This document shows, piece by piece, positions 1-5,369 of a stretch of 5,701 bases of DNA (positions within the stretch are counted from its first letter, which is position 1; every line of letters starts with the position of its first letter). The position numbers and the translations under genes were made by a program. Source of the DNA: Bacillota bacterium (GTDB taxonomy: Bacteria > Bacillota_B > Desulfitobacteriia > Desulfitobacteriales > Desulfitobacteriaceae); contig JAJYAS010000265.1 in the NCBI GenBank assembly GCA_021779415.1, positions 1 to 5,701 of the forward strand, read 5' to 3'. The notes under the pieces were generated by a model, which was not told where the DNA came from, searched no databases, and worked only from the letters and a program-made list of their open reading frames with translations.

Positions 1-124
1 GAGGCAAGTCACAAAAGCGAACAGTCGCGCCACCTAAAGCACAATCTCCCGCTTGTGCTTTTCCACATGCCCCAGCTCCGAGTACTGCTATTGGTTTGTT
101 TTTTAAATACTCCATGTTACTCAT
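1..124 (-). CDS. Opine (octopine/nopaline) dehydrogenase-like protein, N-terminal part, cut by the left edge
   Basis: Only the first 41 codons are present and the frame runs open off the window. Residues 12-39 form the start of a Rossmann fold: a hydrophobic strand, the dinucleotide-binding loop G16-A-G18-A-C-G21 and a helix rich in small residues. A second strand (VRFC) ends in Asp39. An acid at that place usually binds the adenosine ribose hydroxyls and favours NAD(H) over NADP(H). The style matches the N-terminus of the octopine/nopaline dehydrogenase family, which reversibly joins an amino acid and a 2-oxo acid into an opine. Other Rossmann dehydrogenases such as ketopantoate reductase-like or glycerol-3-phosphate dehydrogenase-like enzymes remain possible, because the diagnostic C-terminal domain is missing. 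I chose the ATG at 124 because GGAGG lies 10 nt upstream. An in-frame ATG at 115 lacks a well-placed site. The gene follows livF by 120 bp on the same strand, and the dehydrogenase fragment at the other end of the window supports the family call. Confidence 0.68.
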   Translation of the reverse strand, partial: MSNMEYLKNKPIAVLGAGACGKAQAGDCALGGATVRFCDLP

Positions 125-134
125 TATTGTTTTT

Positions 135-139
135 CCTCC
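135..139 (-). promoter_or_regulatory. Ribosome binding site of the left dehydrogenase gene
   Basis: The minus strand reads GGAGG here, 10 nt before the ATG at 124 and 19 nt before the in-frame ATG at 115. The spacing favours the upstream start and adds the residues MSN. Confidence 0.6.
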
Positions 140-179
140 AACTCTAAATTTATTTTGATTAAACTACTTCCTCACTGCC

Positions 180-205
180 CTAGAGATAATTGCAGTTATC
201 CCTAG
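180..205 (-). promoter_or_regulatory. Imperfect palindrome between livF and the dehydrogenase gene, possible operator
   Basis: CTAG at 180-183 pairs with CTAG at 202-205. After one mismatch (184/201), GATAA at 185-189 pairs with TTATC at 196-200. This makes nine matched pairs around a 6-nt centre. No T-run follows on the minus strand, so a classical intrinsic terminator for livF is unlikely. The palindrome overlaps a possible -10 element, which fits an operator better. That role is inference from position and symmetry only. Confidence 0.35.
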
Positions 206-224
206 AAGTTTAATTAAATGTCTA
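195..224 (-). promoter_or_regulatory. Weak candidate sigma-A promoter for the left dehydrogenase gene
   Basis: On the minus strand TAGACA (224-219) matches five of six bases of the -35 consensus. After an 18-nt spacer, GATAAC (200-195) matches four of six bases of the -10 consensus. Transcription would start roughly 60 nt before the ATG at 124. If real, the dehydrogenase could be expressed apart from the transporter operon. In AT-rich intergenic DNA such matches arise by chance, so confidence is low. Confidence 0.25.
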
Positions 225-244
225 TAGAAAACTCTACAAGTACG

Positions 245-952
245 TTAGACGATACCCATGTACATTTTCCTTATGTGATCATCCCCTTGTAGCTGGCTGC
301 TTGAACCCTCCATTACAATTCGTCCCTGTTCCATGACGTAAGCACGAGTCGCTACAGTCAAAGTAGTGTTTACATTCTGCTCTACAATCAAGACCGTGAC
401 CTTCTCATCACTTAATTTCTTGATGGTCTCAAATACTGCGAGTACATTCTGAGGAGCTAATCCCATTGAAGGTTCATCAAGAATCAACATTTTGGGGTTT
501 GACATTATACCCCGAGCAATGGCCAGCATCTGCCTTTCGCCACCACTCATGGTACCAGCATATTGTTTCTTTCGTTCAGCTAATCGAGGAAATAAGTCAA
601 AGACACGATTAAAGGCTTCCTTAACGGTCTTTTTATTCCGGATCGTATAGGCCCCCAACAAGAGATTTTCCATAACTGTCATAGCGGGAAACAGATGTCG
701 CTCCTCTGGAACGAAGGCTAATCCTAATTTTGTTAATTCGTGAATTGGTTTCCCGGTTATGTCTTGACCGAGAAACTTGATATTACCTTTATTAACCGCA
801 ACTAGATTCATAACGCTCTTAAGCATCGTCGTTTTTCCAGCTCCATTAGGCCCTAGAACTGCTACAATTTCGCCTATCCCAACGTGCATTGAAACATCCC
901 ACAGCACTTGAAGCTTGTCATACGAAGTATCAATCCCACTAATTTCCAACAT
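245..952 (-). CDS. livF: Branched-chain amino acid-type ABC transporter ATP-binding protein LivF
   Basis: This is one of the two ATPases that power the importer from the cytoplasmic face, 235 residues long as is usual for LivF. The motifs appear in order: A-loop aromatic Tyr11, Walker A GPNGAGKTT (34-42), ABC signature MSGGERQ (135-141), Walker B MLILDEP (155-161) and the D-loop region SMGLAP (162-167). The Q-loop place carries Glu83 (VPEERHLFP), and the switch-His place carries Gln192 (VEQN). Both substitutions are typical of LivF rather than LivG, so they identify the subunit. The best start is the ATG at 952, because GGAGG lies 8 nt upstream. A TTG at 967 is in frame, but the Shine-Dalgarno sequence would fall just inside that longer reading, so it is not preferred. 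The gene follows livG by 48 bp with no terminator between them, consistent with co-transcription. The substrate is set by the binding protein and permeases, not by this subunit. Confidence 0.95.
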   Translation of the reverse strand: MLEISGIDTSYDKLQVLWDVSMHVGIGEIVAVLGPNGAGKTTMLKSVMNLVAVNKGNIKFLGQDITGKPIHELTKLGLAFVPEERHLFPAMTVMENLLLGAYTIRNKKTVKEAFNRVFDLFPRLAERKKQYAGTMSGGERQMLAIARGIMSNPKMLILDEPSMGLAPQNVLAVFETIKKLSDEKVTVLIVEQNVNTTLTVATRAYVMEQGRIVMEGSSSQLQGDDHIRKMYMGIV

Positions 953-960
953 TTCCTTCA

Positions 961-965
961 CCTCC
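961..965 (-). promoter_or_regulatory. Ribosome binding site that fixes the livF start
   Basis: The minus strand reads GGAGGTGA, 8 nt ahead of the ATG at 952 when measured from GGAGG. This rules in the ATG and argues against the in-frame TTG at 967. Confidence 0.7.
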
Positions 966-1000
966 AAACAAGATCATTTAAGGAAATATCATTCAATATT

Positions 1001-1723
1001 TTAGAGTACATATTTTGTACCCAGATATGCCTCTAATACCCTTTCGTTCTCGATCGTTTCCTGGGGGGTACCCTCAGCAATCTTCTCCCCAAAACAGAGA
1101 ACAGCAATCTTGTCACATACATCCATAATAAGTTTCATCAAATGCTCAACCATGATAATGGTGGTTCCATTATCCCGAATTTTTCTAATTAGAACAGTTA
1201 GATCAACCAATTCTCCTGGAGTTAGACCTGCTGCTACTTCGTCTAACAAGAGAAGTTTACAGTTTGTCGCTAAAGCCCGGGCTAACTCTAATCTCTTTAA
1301 TTGTATGGTGTTCAAGTTCCCCGCCAATGAATCGTGAGACAGGGGAAACTCTACAAAGTTTAGCATCTCTGTGGCCTTATCTGCAGGCTTTTCATGGGAT
1401 CGACGATTTCCAAAGACGGAACCCACCATTACATTTTCTAAGACGCTCATATTGGGAAACGAATGGACTATTTGGAACGTTCTGGCCATTCCAGAATGAC
1501 AAACTTTGTCTGCTCTAAACCCCGTAATATCTTTACCATTTAAAAAAATCTTTCCTGACTCGGGTGGATGCACTCCCGCGATTGTGTTTAGGAACGTGGT
1601 CTTCCCAGCTCCATTTGGACCAATCAGTCCGTAGATTTGCCCCTCTTCAACTTGGAGACTAACGTTATTAACTGCCTTTAATCCACCAAATCTTTTACAA
1701 ACATCCTTCGTTTCTAATATCAT
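1001..1723 (-). CDS. livG: Branched-chain amino acid-type ABC transporter ATP-binding protein LivG, with a degenerate signature motif
   Basis: This is the second ATPase of the importer, 240 residues from the preferred ATG. It shows an aromatic A-loop (Phe12), Walker A GPNGAGKTT (35-43), a Q-loop Gln84 within RTFQIVHSFPNMSV, Walker B LLLLDE (157-162) and a switch histidine His194 (VEHLM). The FQ-type Q-loop, the AAGLTPGE segment (164-171) and the His mark it as LivG rather than LivF. The signature normally reads LSxGQ but is LNTIQ here (137-141), lacking the Ser and Gly that contact ATP gamma-phosphate. The following KRLELARALAT is intact, so the frame is sound. Val163 replaces the usual Pro after the catalytic Glu162. 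I chose the ATG at 1723 because GGTGG lies 5 nt upstream; an in-frame TTG at 1735 has no site of its own. The gene lies between the binding-protein gene, from which a stem-loop separates it, and livF. Confidence 0.94.
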   Translation of the reverse strand: MILETKDVCKRFGGLKAVNNVSLQVEEGQIYGLIGPNGAGKTTFLNTIAGVHPPESGKIFLNGKDITGFRADKVCHSGMARTFQIVHSFPNMSVLENVMVGSVFGNRRSHEKPADKATEMLNFVEFPLSHDSLAGNLNTIQLKRLELARALATNCKLLLLDEVAAGLTPGELVDLTVLIRKIRDNGTTIIMVEHLMKLIMDVCDKIAVLCFGEKIAEGTPQETIENERVLEAYLGTKYVL

Positions 1724-1727
1724 AGCT

Positions 1728-1733
1728 ACCACC
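1728..1733 (-). promoter_or_regulatory. Ribosome binding site that decides the livG start
   Basis: The minus strand reads GGTGGT, with 5 nt between GGTGG and the ATG at 1723 once the final T is counted in the spacer. It is an imperfect Shine-Dalgarno sequence, weaker than those of livH and livF. It lies inside the longer TTG reading, so it supports the shorter protein. Confidence 0.5.
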
Positions 1734-1776
1734 AACTTCTTTTTTTAATTTTCCCGTTTGAAGTTGAGATAGAATG

Positions 1777-1811
1777 GAGGGGCGTTCGGTAAGTAGCATG
1801 TTACGCCCCCC
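1777..1811 (-). other. GC-rich intercistronic stem-loop between the binding-protein gene and livG
   Basis: Minus-strand positions 1811-1803 (GGGGGGCGT) pair with 1785-1777 (ACGCCCCTC) in a nine-base-pair stem that includes one G-U pair, around a 17-nt loop. It begins about 17 nt after the binding-protein stop codon. No U-run follows, and livG needs readthrough to be expressed from the operon. This suggests a partial terminator or an mRNA 3'-end stabiliser. Such elements are known after binding-protein genes of other importers, where they raise the binding protein over the membrane parts. The pairing is seen in the sequence and the role is inferred. Confidence 0.5.
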
Positions 1812-1827
1812 TCACTCTAAATTGCAA

Positions 1828-3144
1828 TTATTTTGAACTCGCAGGAATTTTTAAGTCAGCATTTTTATAAGCATCCGGCCAAATAACATTAGGCTTTCCT
1901 CCAAAGTATTGAACAACAGGGAACATGTAATGATCTTGGTCAATTACTGGATCTGGCCATGTTTCGGGTGTATATTTATATTCTTTCATTAGGATTCCTT
2001 CAGTGTAAGTTAATTTGCCTGTCATGACTTTTTCTTGACCCTCTTTAAATAAGTTTTCCGTAGTTATGGACCCATAGTCTTTTTGAGTTGCTTCCAATAC
2101 TTTAATCATAAACTTACTGTAGTCATAAGACATACCTGCTACAGCTGCTCCTGGTTCATAACCATACTTAGCCTTAAAATCAGCTTCGAACTTTTTAGCT
2201 GCAGGCGTCGTCCATTGCGGTATTTGATCGATAACGTAATCCGAAGCGTCACCAGTTAGCTTATACCATTCGCCTACCCACCCTAATCCGTCACTAGCTA
2301 TCAAACTTTTCAATCCAACTTCTTTTGATTGTTTAATTAGTGAGGAAACTGAAGAAGGATCAGACATCGTTCCAGCTACCATCGATACATTTAACCCTTT
2401 CAATTTGTTTAACAAAGGATAAAAATCCGTCTCTCCCAAGCCCACCCAATCGGTTGAAACAACTTCCCAACCTGCAGCTTTATACTGTGCAGCCAGTGCT
2501 GCGCAAAAACCTCTGCCCCAGTCATTGTCAACACCAAATAATGCAACTTTCTTATTTGCTGGTGTCCAGAGACCTTTCTTTATCGCGTCATTAACGGCAG
2601 TAACATAACCTATACTTAACTTTTCCGGTGTGGGCCAAGCTTTACCCATCCAATAAGCATATTTTGCTGGATCAGATTTGATTTTTTGATTAACCACATC
2701 CGTAGCCCCATAAGTGAAAAATTGAGGCATTTTATACTTTGCCGATACTTCCATACAGGAAACTGAAACCCAACTGTGCCAGTCCAGGAATCCAACAGTA
2801 ATCTTGTCATTGACAATCGCGCTTTCGTAAGCCCGAGCTCCTTTTTCGGCATCGGATTCATCGTCAATCCATTTGAATTCAATCGGATGTGCTCCCACTT
2901 TATTACCTATTTCAGAAAAGGCCATAGTTATCGAATCTTTAAATTCTTGCCCTGTCCGAGCTGCTGGTCCTGTAAAAGGGGATATAACCCCGATTTTTAT
3001 GACACTATCCGGCGCGACCGATGCCGCCGATGTTGTGCTACTAGTTTGCTTTGCACCACAGCCGGTTAACGTAAGACCAAGGACTAATGTAGTCGTCAAT
3101 ACAGCAACCAATTTACGTGACTTTTTCAACCAAAATGGATTCAA
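1828..3144 (-). CDS. Substrate-binding lipoprotein of a branched-chain amino acid-type (HAAT family) ABC transporter
   Basis: This 438-residue protein captures the substrate outside the membrane and delivers it to LivH/LivM. Residues 7-28 form a lipoprotein signal peptide: a basic KKSRK stretch, a hydrophobic core and the lipobox L26-T-G-C29. Cys29 would be lipidated. A Ser/Thr/Ala-rich linker (33-45) follows. The type I periplasmic-binding fold of the LivJ/LivK kind starts at VIKIGVISPFTGP (48-60). Family landmarks include DDESDAEKGARA (94-105), VDNDWGRGF (205-213), GETDFYPLL (237-245) and the C-terminal QYFGGKPNVIWP (412-423). The segment LDWHSW (120-125), where leucine-binding proteins have small Ser residues, is unusually aromatic, so the ligand may not be leucine, isoleucine or valine. 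The start is a TTG at 3144, supported by GGGGGG 7 nt upstream and by the complete signal peptide. The gene sits between livM and livG, unlike the E. coli order in which livK precedes livH. I leave out a symbol because the ligand is unknown. Confidence 0.93.
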   Translation of the reverse strand: MNPFWLKKSRKLVAVLTTTLVLGLTLTGCGAKQTSSTTSAASVAPDSVIKIGVISPFTGPAARTGQEFKDSITMAFSEIGNKVGAHPIEFKWIDDESDAEKGARAYESAIVNDKITVGFLDWHSWVSVSCMEVSAKYKMPQFFTYGATDVVNQKIKSDPAKYAYWMGKAWPTPEKLSIGYVTAVNDAIKKGLWTPANKKVALFGVDNDWGRGFCAALAAQYKAAGWEVVSTDWVGLGETDFYPLLNKLKGLNVSMVAGTMSDPSSVSSLIKQSKEVGLKSLIASDGLGWVGEWYKLTGDASDYVIDQIPQWTTPAAKKFEADFKAKYGYEPGAAVAGMSYDYSKFMIKVLEATQKDYGSITTENLFKEGQEKVMTGKLTYTEGILMKEYKYTPETWPDPVIDQDHYMFPVVQYFGGKPNVIWPDAYKNADLKIPASSK

Positions 3145-3151
3145 TTATAAG

Positions 3152-3157
3152 CCCCCC
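3152..3157 (-). promoter_or_regulatory. Unusual poly-G ribosome binding site before a TTG start
   Basis: The minus strand has seven A residues followed by GGGGGG, 7 nt ahead of the TTG at 3144. A run of six G can pair with the CCUCC of 16S rRNA only through a G-U wobble. No ATG lies in frame at the N-terminus before the signal peptide. Together they support TTG as the start. Confidence 0.5.
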
Positions 3158-3190
3158 TTTTTTTATTTATAACTGTTCATTATTCTTAAG

Positions 3191-4219
3191 TTATTTGCTG
3201 CAGCTTCGCCCTCCCCCATCCTTTTCTTCTTTGACCTTTGTCAAAGTTGATTTTTTCCTAATAAATTGGACAACTTTGTAATAAACACCGGCCAATCCAC
3301 TAGGGAAAAATATCATAACAACAATCATTAGAACACCGTAGATCAATAATCGTAATTCCATAAGGCCTTTCAAATATTCCATACCTGGAATCATGATTAA
3401 TCCCGCAATTAAACCGCCCCAAATTGTTCCTCTACCACCGACAAAGGAAAGTACCATTACCTCAACTGTATGGCTTGTGTTCATTACAGATGGAGTAATA
3501 ATCCCGACAAAATGAGCGTAAAAACCACCAAGTACCCCCGCGATTGCACATGAGATAGTAAAATTCATGACCTTAAACTTAGTTACATTGATTCCCGAGG
3601 CTTGGGCAGCCTGAATATCCTGCCCAATGGCTCGAAATGCGGTTCCAATATGGGATTTAATAATAGCCCTTAATCCCACGTAGGTTAAAATAGTCATTGC
3701 TAATATTGTGTAAAAGTACCCTACATTTCCAGTGGTGTGAAAAAGCGGTGGAACACTGAGACCTGAAGTACCTCTTGTTAACTCAACCCAGTTAGCAGTC
3801 ACCGCAAACATGGCTAATGCAACAAACCACGTCATACAAGAAGCAAAAATCCCCGCCAGTCGTAGCGTGAGAAAGCCTAAACCAAGACCCATGACTCCAG
3901 CTACAATTCCACCAGCTAACATACCAAACCACGGTGAGACACCTAATTTAACCGCTAGAATTGCCGAAGTATAGGCACCAACACCCCAAAAAGCCGCGTA
4001 ACCAAAATTGTTGATATTGATAAAACCCGCGGTGAAGTCAAAAGCCATAGCAAGTGCGCCCAACATAAGAGCCGAAATTAATAGACGTGTAATAACTTCA
4101 TCCTGTAGAACTAGTGGGAAAATAGCAAGAACAAAAAGCATAGCTATTCCCAAAGGTGTAAATCCGAACTTCCGCATCAATCTCGCACCTTTCGCAAAAC
4201 TACTCTCTGCCTCTTCCAC
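3191..4219 (-). CDS. livM: Branched-chain amino acid-type ABC transporter permease LivM
   Basis: This is the second permease of the importer, 342 residues from the preferred start. About eight to nine hydrophobic segments can be seen, roughly at 24-38, 45-60, 65-90, 96-118, 123-143, 168-185, 218-243, 253-280 and 288-305. The cytoplasmic EAA-type loop that docks on an ATPase is IGTAFRAIGQDIQAAQASGI (191-210). Other LivM marks are FDFTAGFININNFGYAAFWGVGAY (60-83) and GGRGTIWGG (261-269). The tail after 320 is highly charged and ends Gly-rich, and shows no recognised function. Three starts compete. ATG at 4237 has no Shine-Dalgarno sequence, ATG at 4225 directly abuts GGAGGG, and GTG at 4219 has GGAGG 7 nt upstream, which I prefer. 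The gap to the livH stop is short (30 bp, or 12 bp from the earliest ATG), which suggests translational coupling. The binding-protein gene follows after 46 bp. Confidence 0.93.
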   Translation of the reverse strand: MEEAESSFAKGARLMRKFGFTPLGIAMLFVLAIFPLVLQDEVITRLLISALMLGALAMAFDFTAGFININNFGYAAFWGVGAYTSAILAVKLGVSPWFGMLAGGIVAGVMGLGLGFLTLRLAGIFASCMTWFVALAMFAVTANWVELTRGTSGLSVPPLFHTTGNVGYFYTILAMTILTYVGLRAIIKSHIGTAFRAIGQDIQAAQASGINVTKFKVMNFTISCAIAGVLGGFYAHFVGIITPSVMNTSHTVEVMVLSFVGGRGTIWGGLIAGLIMIPGMEYLKGLMELRLLIYGVLMIVVMIFFPSGLAGVYYKVVQFIRKKSTLTKVKEEKDGGGRSCSK

Positions 4220-4225
4220 GCTCAT

Positions 4226-4231
4226 CCCTCC
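4226..4231 (-). promoter_or_regulatory. Ribosome binding site that decides the livM start
   Basis: The minus strand reads GGAGGG. It touches the ATG at 4225 and lies inside the reading from ATG 4237, but is 7 nt from the GTG at 4219 when counted from the end of GGAGG. The spacing is usable only for the GTG. Confidence 0.5.
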
Positions 4232-4249
4232 AATCATTGATAATGTGCA

Positions 4250-5146
4250 TCACTCTGAAACACTCTTAACCCCTTTTGTGGCAAATATACCCCGTGGCTT
4301 AAATATAAGAATCATAATTATTATGACTAGACTCACTACATCCTGCCATCCAGCGCCAAATTTCACGTAGGAGAAAGTTTCAAGCAGTCCTACAATCAAT
4401 CCGCCGTAGATACTCGCACCTATGTTTCCCATCCCAACCAGTATGAGTACAAACCAAGATTTGTAGAGCGGTTGTAGGCCCATAAATGGATATGCGGGTG
4501 AAATAGAAAGCAGTATTGCCCCTGCCAACCCAGCAAGTAGACAACTTAAAGCAAAAGTAAGCGTATGAATTATGTTTAAATTAACCCCAACTAGGCCTGC
4601 TCCAGTCTCATCCTGGGAAACGGCACGAATAGCACGTCCAATTCTTGTTTTATTTAAGAATAGCCAGAATAACGCAATGGTAAGCATGGCTATAATAAAC
4701 CCGACAACACGATCATTTGAAAGTTTAAAACTGCCAATACTTATATCTCCGGGCCAATACTGAGTAATTCCGCGATAAGTATTTCCCCAAAGCATTTTAG
4801 CGCCGTTTTGTAAAACAATTGATATACCTAATGTCAGAAGAAACGTGTTCATGATCCAGTTTTTCTTGGATCGTTTCCGTAATGGATAGAACAACGTCTT
4901 TTCCGTGATAGCTCCTAAAATAAACGTTCCTGCAGCAGCAAGCAAAATACTGGAGACCGGACCAAAATGAAAATTTGTGTAGGCAAAATAAGAAAAATAT
5001 GCACCTAACATGTAGAACTCTCCATGAGCAAAGTTTGGGATATTCATTACCCCAAATACTAAAGAAAGCCCCACTGCCATTAGTGCATATAATCCACCTC
5101 TAAGGAGTCCGGTCAATACAATGTTGAATAATTGTATTGCATCCAT
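4250..5146 (-). CDS. livH: Branched-chain amino acid-type ABC transporter permease LivH
   Basis: This is the first permease of the importer and the first gene of the transporter operon, 298 residues long as is usual for LivH. The N-terminal block GGLYALMAVGLSLVFGVMN (17-35) followed by NFAHGEFYMLGAY (38-50) is the family hallmark. About eight hydrophobic segments can be seen, near 10-33, 42-58, 63-82, 99-117, 147-165, 191-214, 230-258 and 269-283. The EAA-type loop IGRAIRAVSQDETGAGLVGV (169-188) should contact one of the ATPases. The C-terminus ends KPRGIFATKG, another common feature of LivH, whose last helix is followed by a RPRGLFG-like motif. The ATG at 5146 has GGAGG at 5158-5162, 11 nt upstream, and no closer alternative. 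The stop codon lies just ahead of the livM start region. A 223-bp gap containing a hairpin and an inverted repeat separates the gene from the upstream dehydrogenase, so the operon promoter should lie there. Confidence 0.95.
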   Translation of the reverse strand: MDAIQLFNIVLTGLLRGGLYALMAVGLSLVFGVMNIPNFAHGEFYMLGAYFSYFAYTNFHFGPVSSILLAAAGTFILGAITEKTLFYPLRKRSKKNWIMNTFLLTLGISIVLQNGAKMLWGNTYRGITQYWPGDISIGSFKLSNDRVVGFIIAMLTIALFWLFLNKTRIGRAIRAVSQDETGAGLVGVNLNIIHTLTFALSCLLAGLAGAILLSISPAYPFMGLQPLYKSWFVLILVGMGNIGASIYGGLIVGLLETFSYVKFGAGWQDVVSLVIIIMILIFKPRGIFATKGVKSVSE

Positions 5147-5157
5147 ATATTTGTGTA

Positions 5158-5162
5158 CCTCC
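5158..5162 (-). promoter_or_regulatory. Ribosome binding site of livH
   Basis: The minus strand reads GAGGAGGT, with GGAGG 11 nt ahead of the ATG at 5146. The spacing is slightly long but the match is strong, and no other start is nearby. Confidence 0.6.
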
Positions 5163-5183
5163 TCTACTCATCTCTTGAGACAG

Positions 5184-5247
5184 AACATATTGGTTATAGT
5201 TACTTAACTCTAATCAGACTTTCGCTTACGAATATACCCAATATGTT
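5184..5247 (-). promoter_or_regulatory. Spaced 10-bp inverted repeat upstream of livH, candidate regulator-binding pair
   Basis: The plus strand carries AACATATTGG at 5184-5193 and its exact reverse complement CCAATATGTT at 5238-5247. The 44-nt spacer puts the centres 54 bp apart, close to five helical turns. The pair lies 38 to 101 bp upstream of the livH start, where a promoter is expected. The spacing suits two protein-bound half sites on one DNA face, possibly with looping. No convincing -35/-10 pair was found nearby. The repeat is seen in the sequence and its function is inference. Confidence 0.35.
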
Positions 5248-5299
5248 TAAGCTTTCGATCAAATAAGAACCCCGTGGGCCTCTCACAATTTTATCCGAA

Positions 5300-5334
5300 C
5301 CATTCTCTTCTCTTAAGAGAAGAGAAGAGAATGG
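5300..5334 (-). terminator. Strong 15-bp hairpin after the right dehydrogenase gene, likely terminator without a U-run
   Basis: CCATTCTCTTCTCTT at 5300-5314 pairs exactly with 5320-5334, leaving a 5-nt loop. The stem begins 35 nt after the dehydrogenase stop codon. An alternative register gives a perfect 24-bp palindrome at 5303-5326, because the arms are built of CTCTT repeats. On the minus strand the hairpin is followed by TTCGGATAAAATTG, which is not a proper U-run, so termination may be partial or factor-dependent. It could instead act as an operator or as an mRNA stabiliser. Confidence 0.42.
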
Positions 5335-5369
5335 CAAGTGGCTTTTGTAATGTAACTTATTTGAAATGC

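Noticed and set aside
1301..1315. The odd LivG signature LNTIQ being caused by a frameshift or sequencing error
   Set aside because: The frame is intact on both sides, with normal family sequence (KRLELARALAT) directly after it, so a local frame error is unlikely.
1747..1760. A possible CodY-like box (AATTTTC) before livG
   Set aside because: Only the left half matches the consensus. The right half is unrelated, so it is a chance match in AT-rich DNA.
4008..4370. A 120-codon open frame on the plus strand across livM and livH
   Set aside because: It is antisense to two well-supported permease genes, has no family resemblance and no convincing ribosome site. Hydrophobic permease genes often leave long open antisense frames.
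5221..5232. A small hairpin with TTCG and CGAA arms upstream of livH
   Set aside because: Four base pairs around a 4-nt loop is too short to separate from chance.
5221..5250. A sigma-54 type promoter (GG/GC) upstream of livH
   Set aside because: The GG and GC doublets on the minus strand are 11 or 12 nt apart rather than 10, and the flanking consensus bases are missing.
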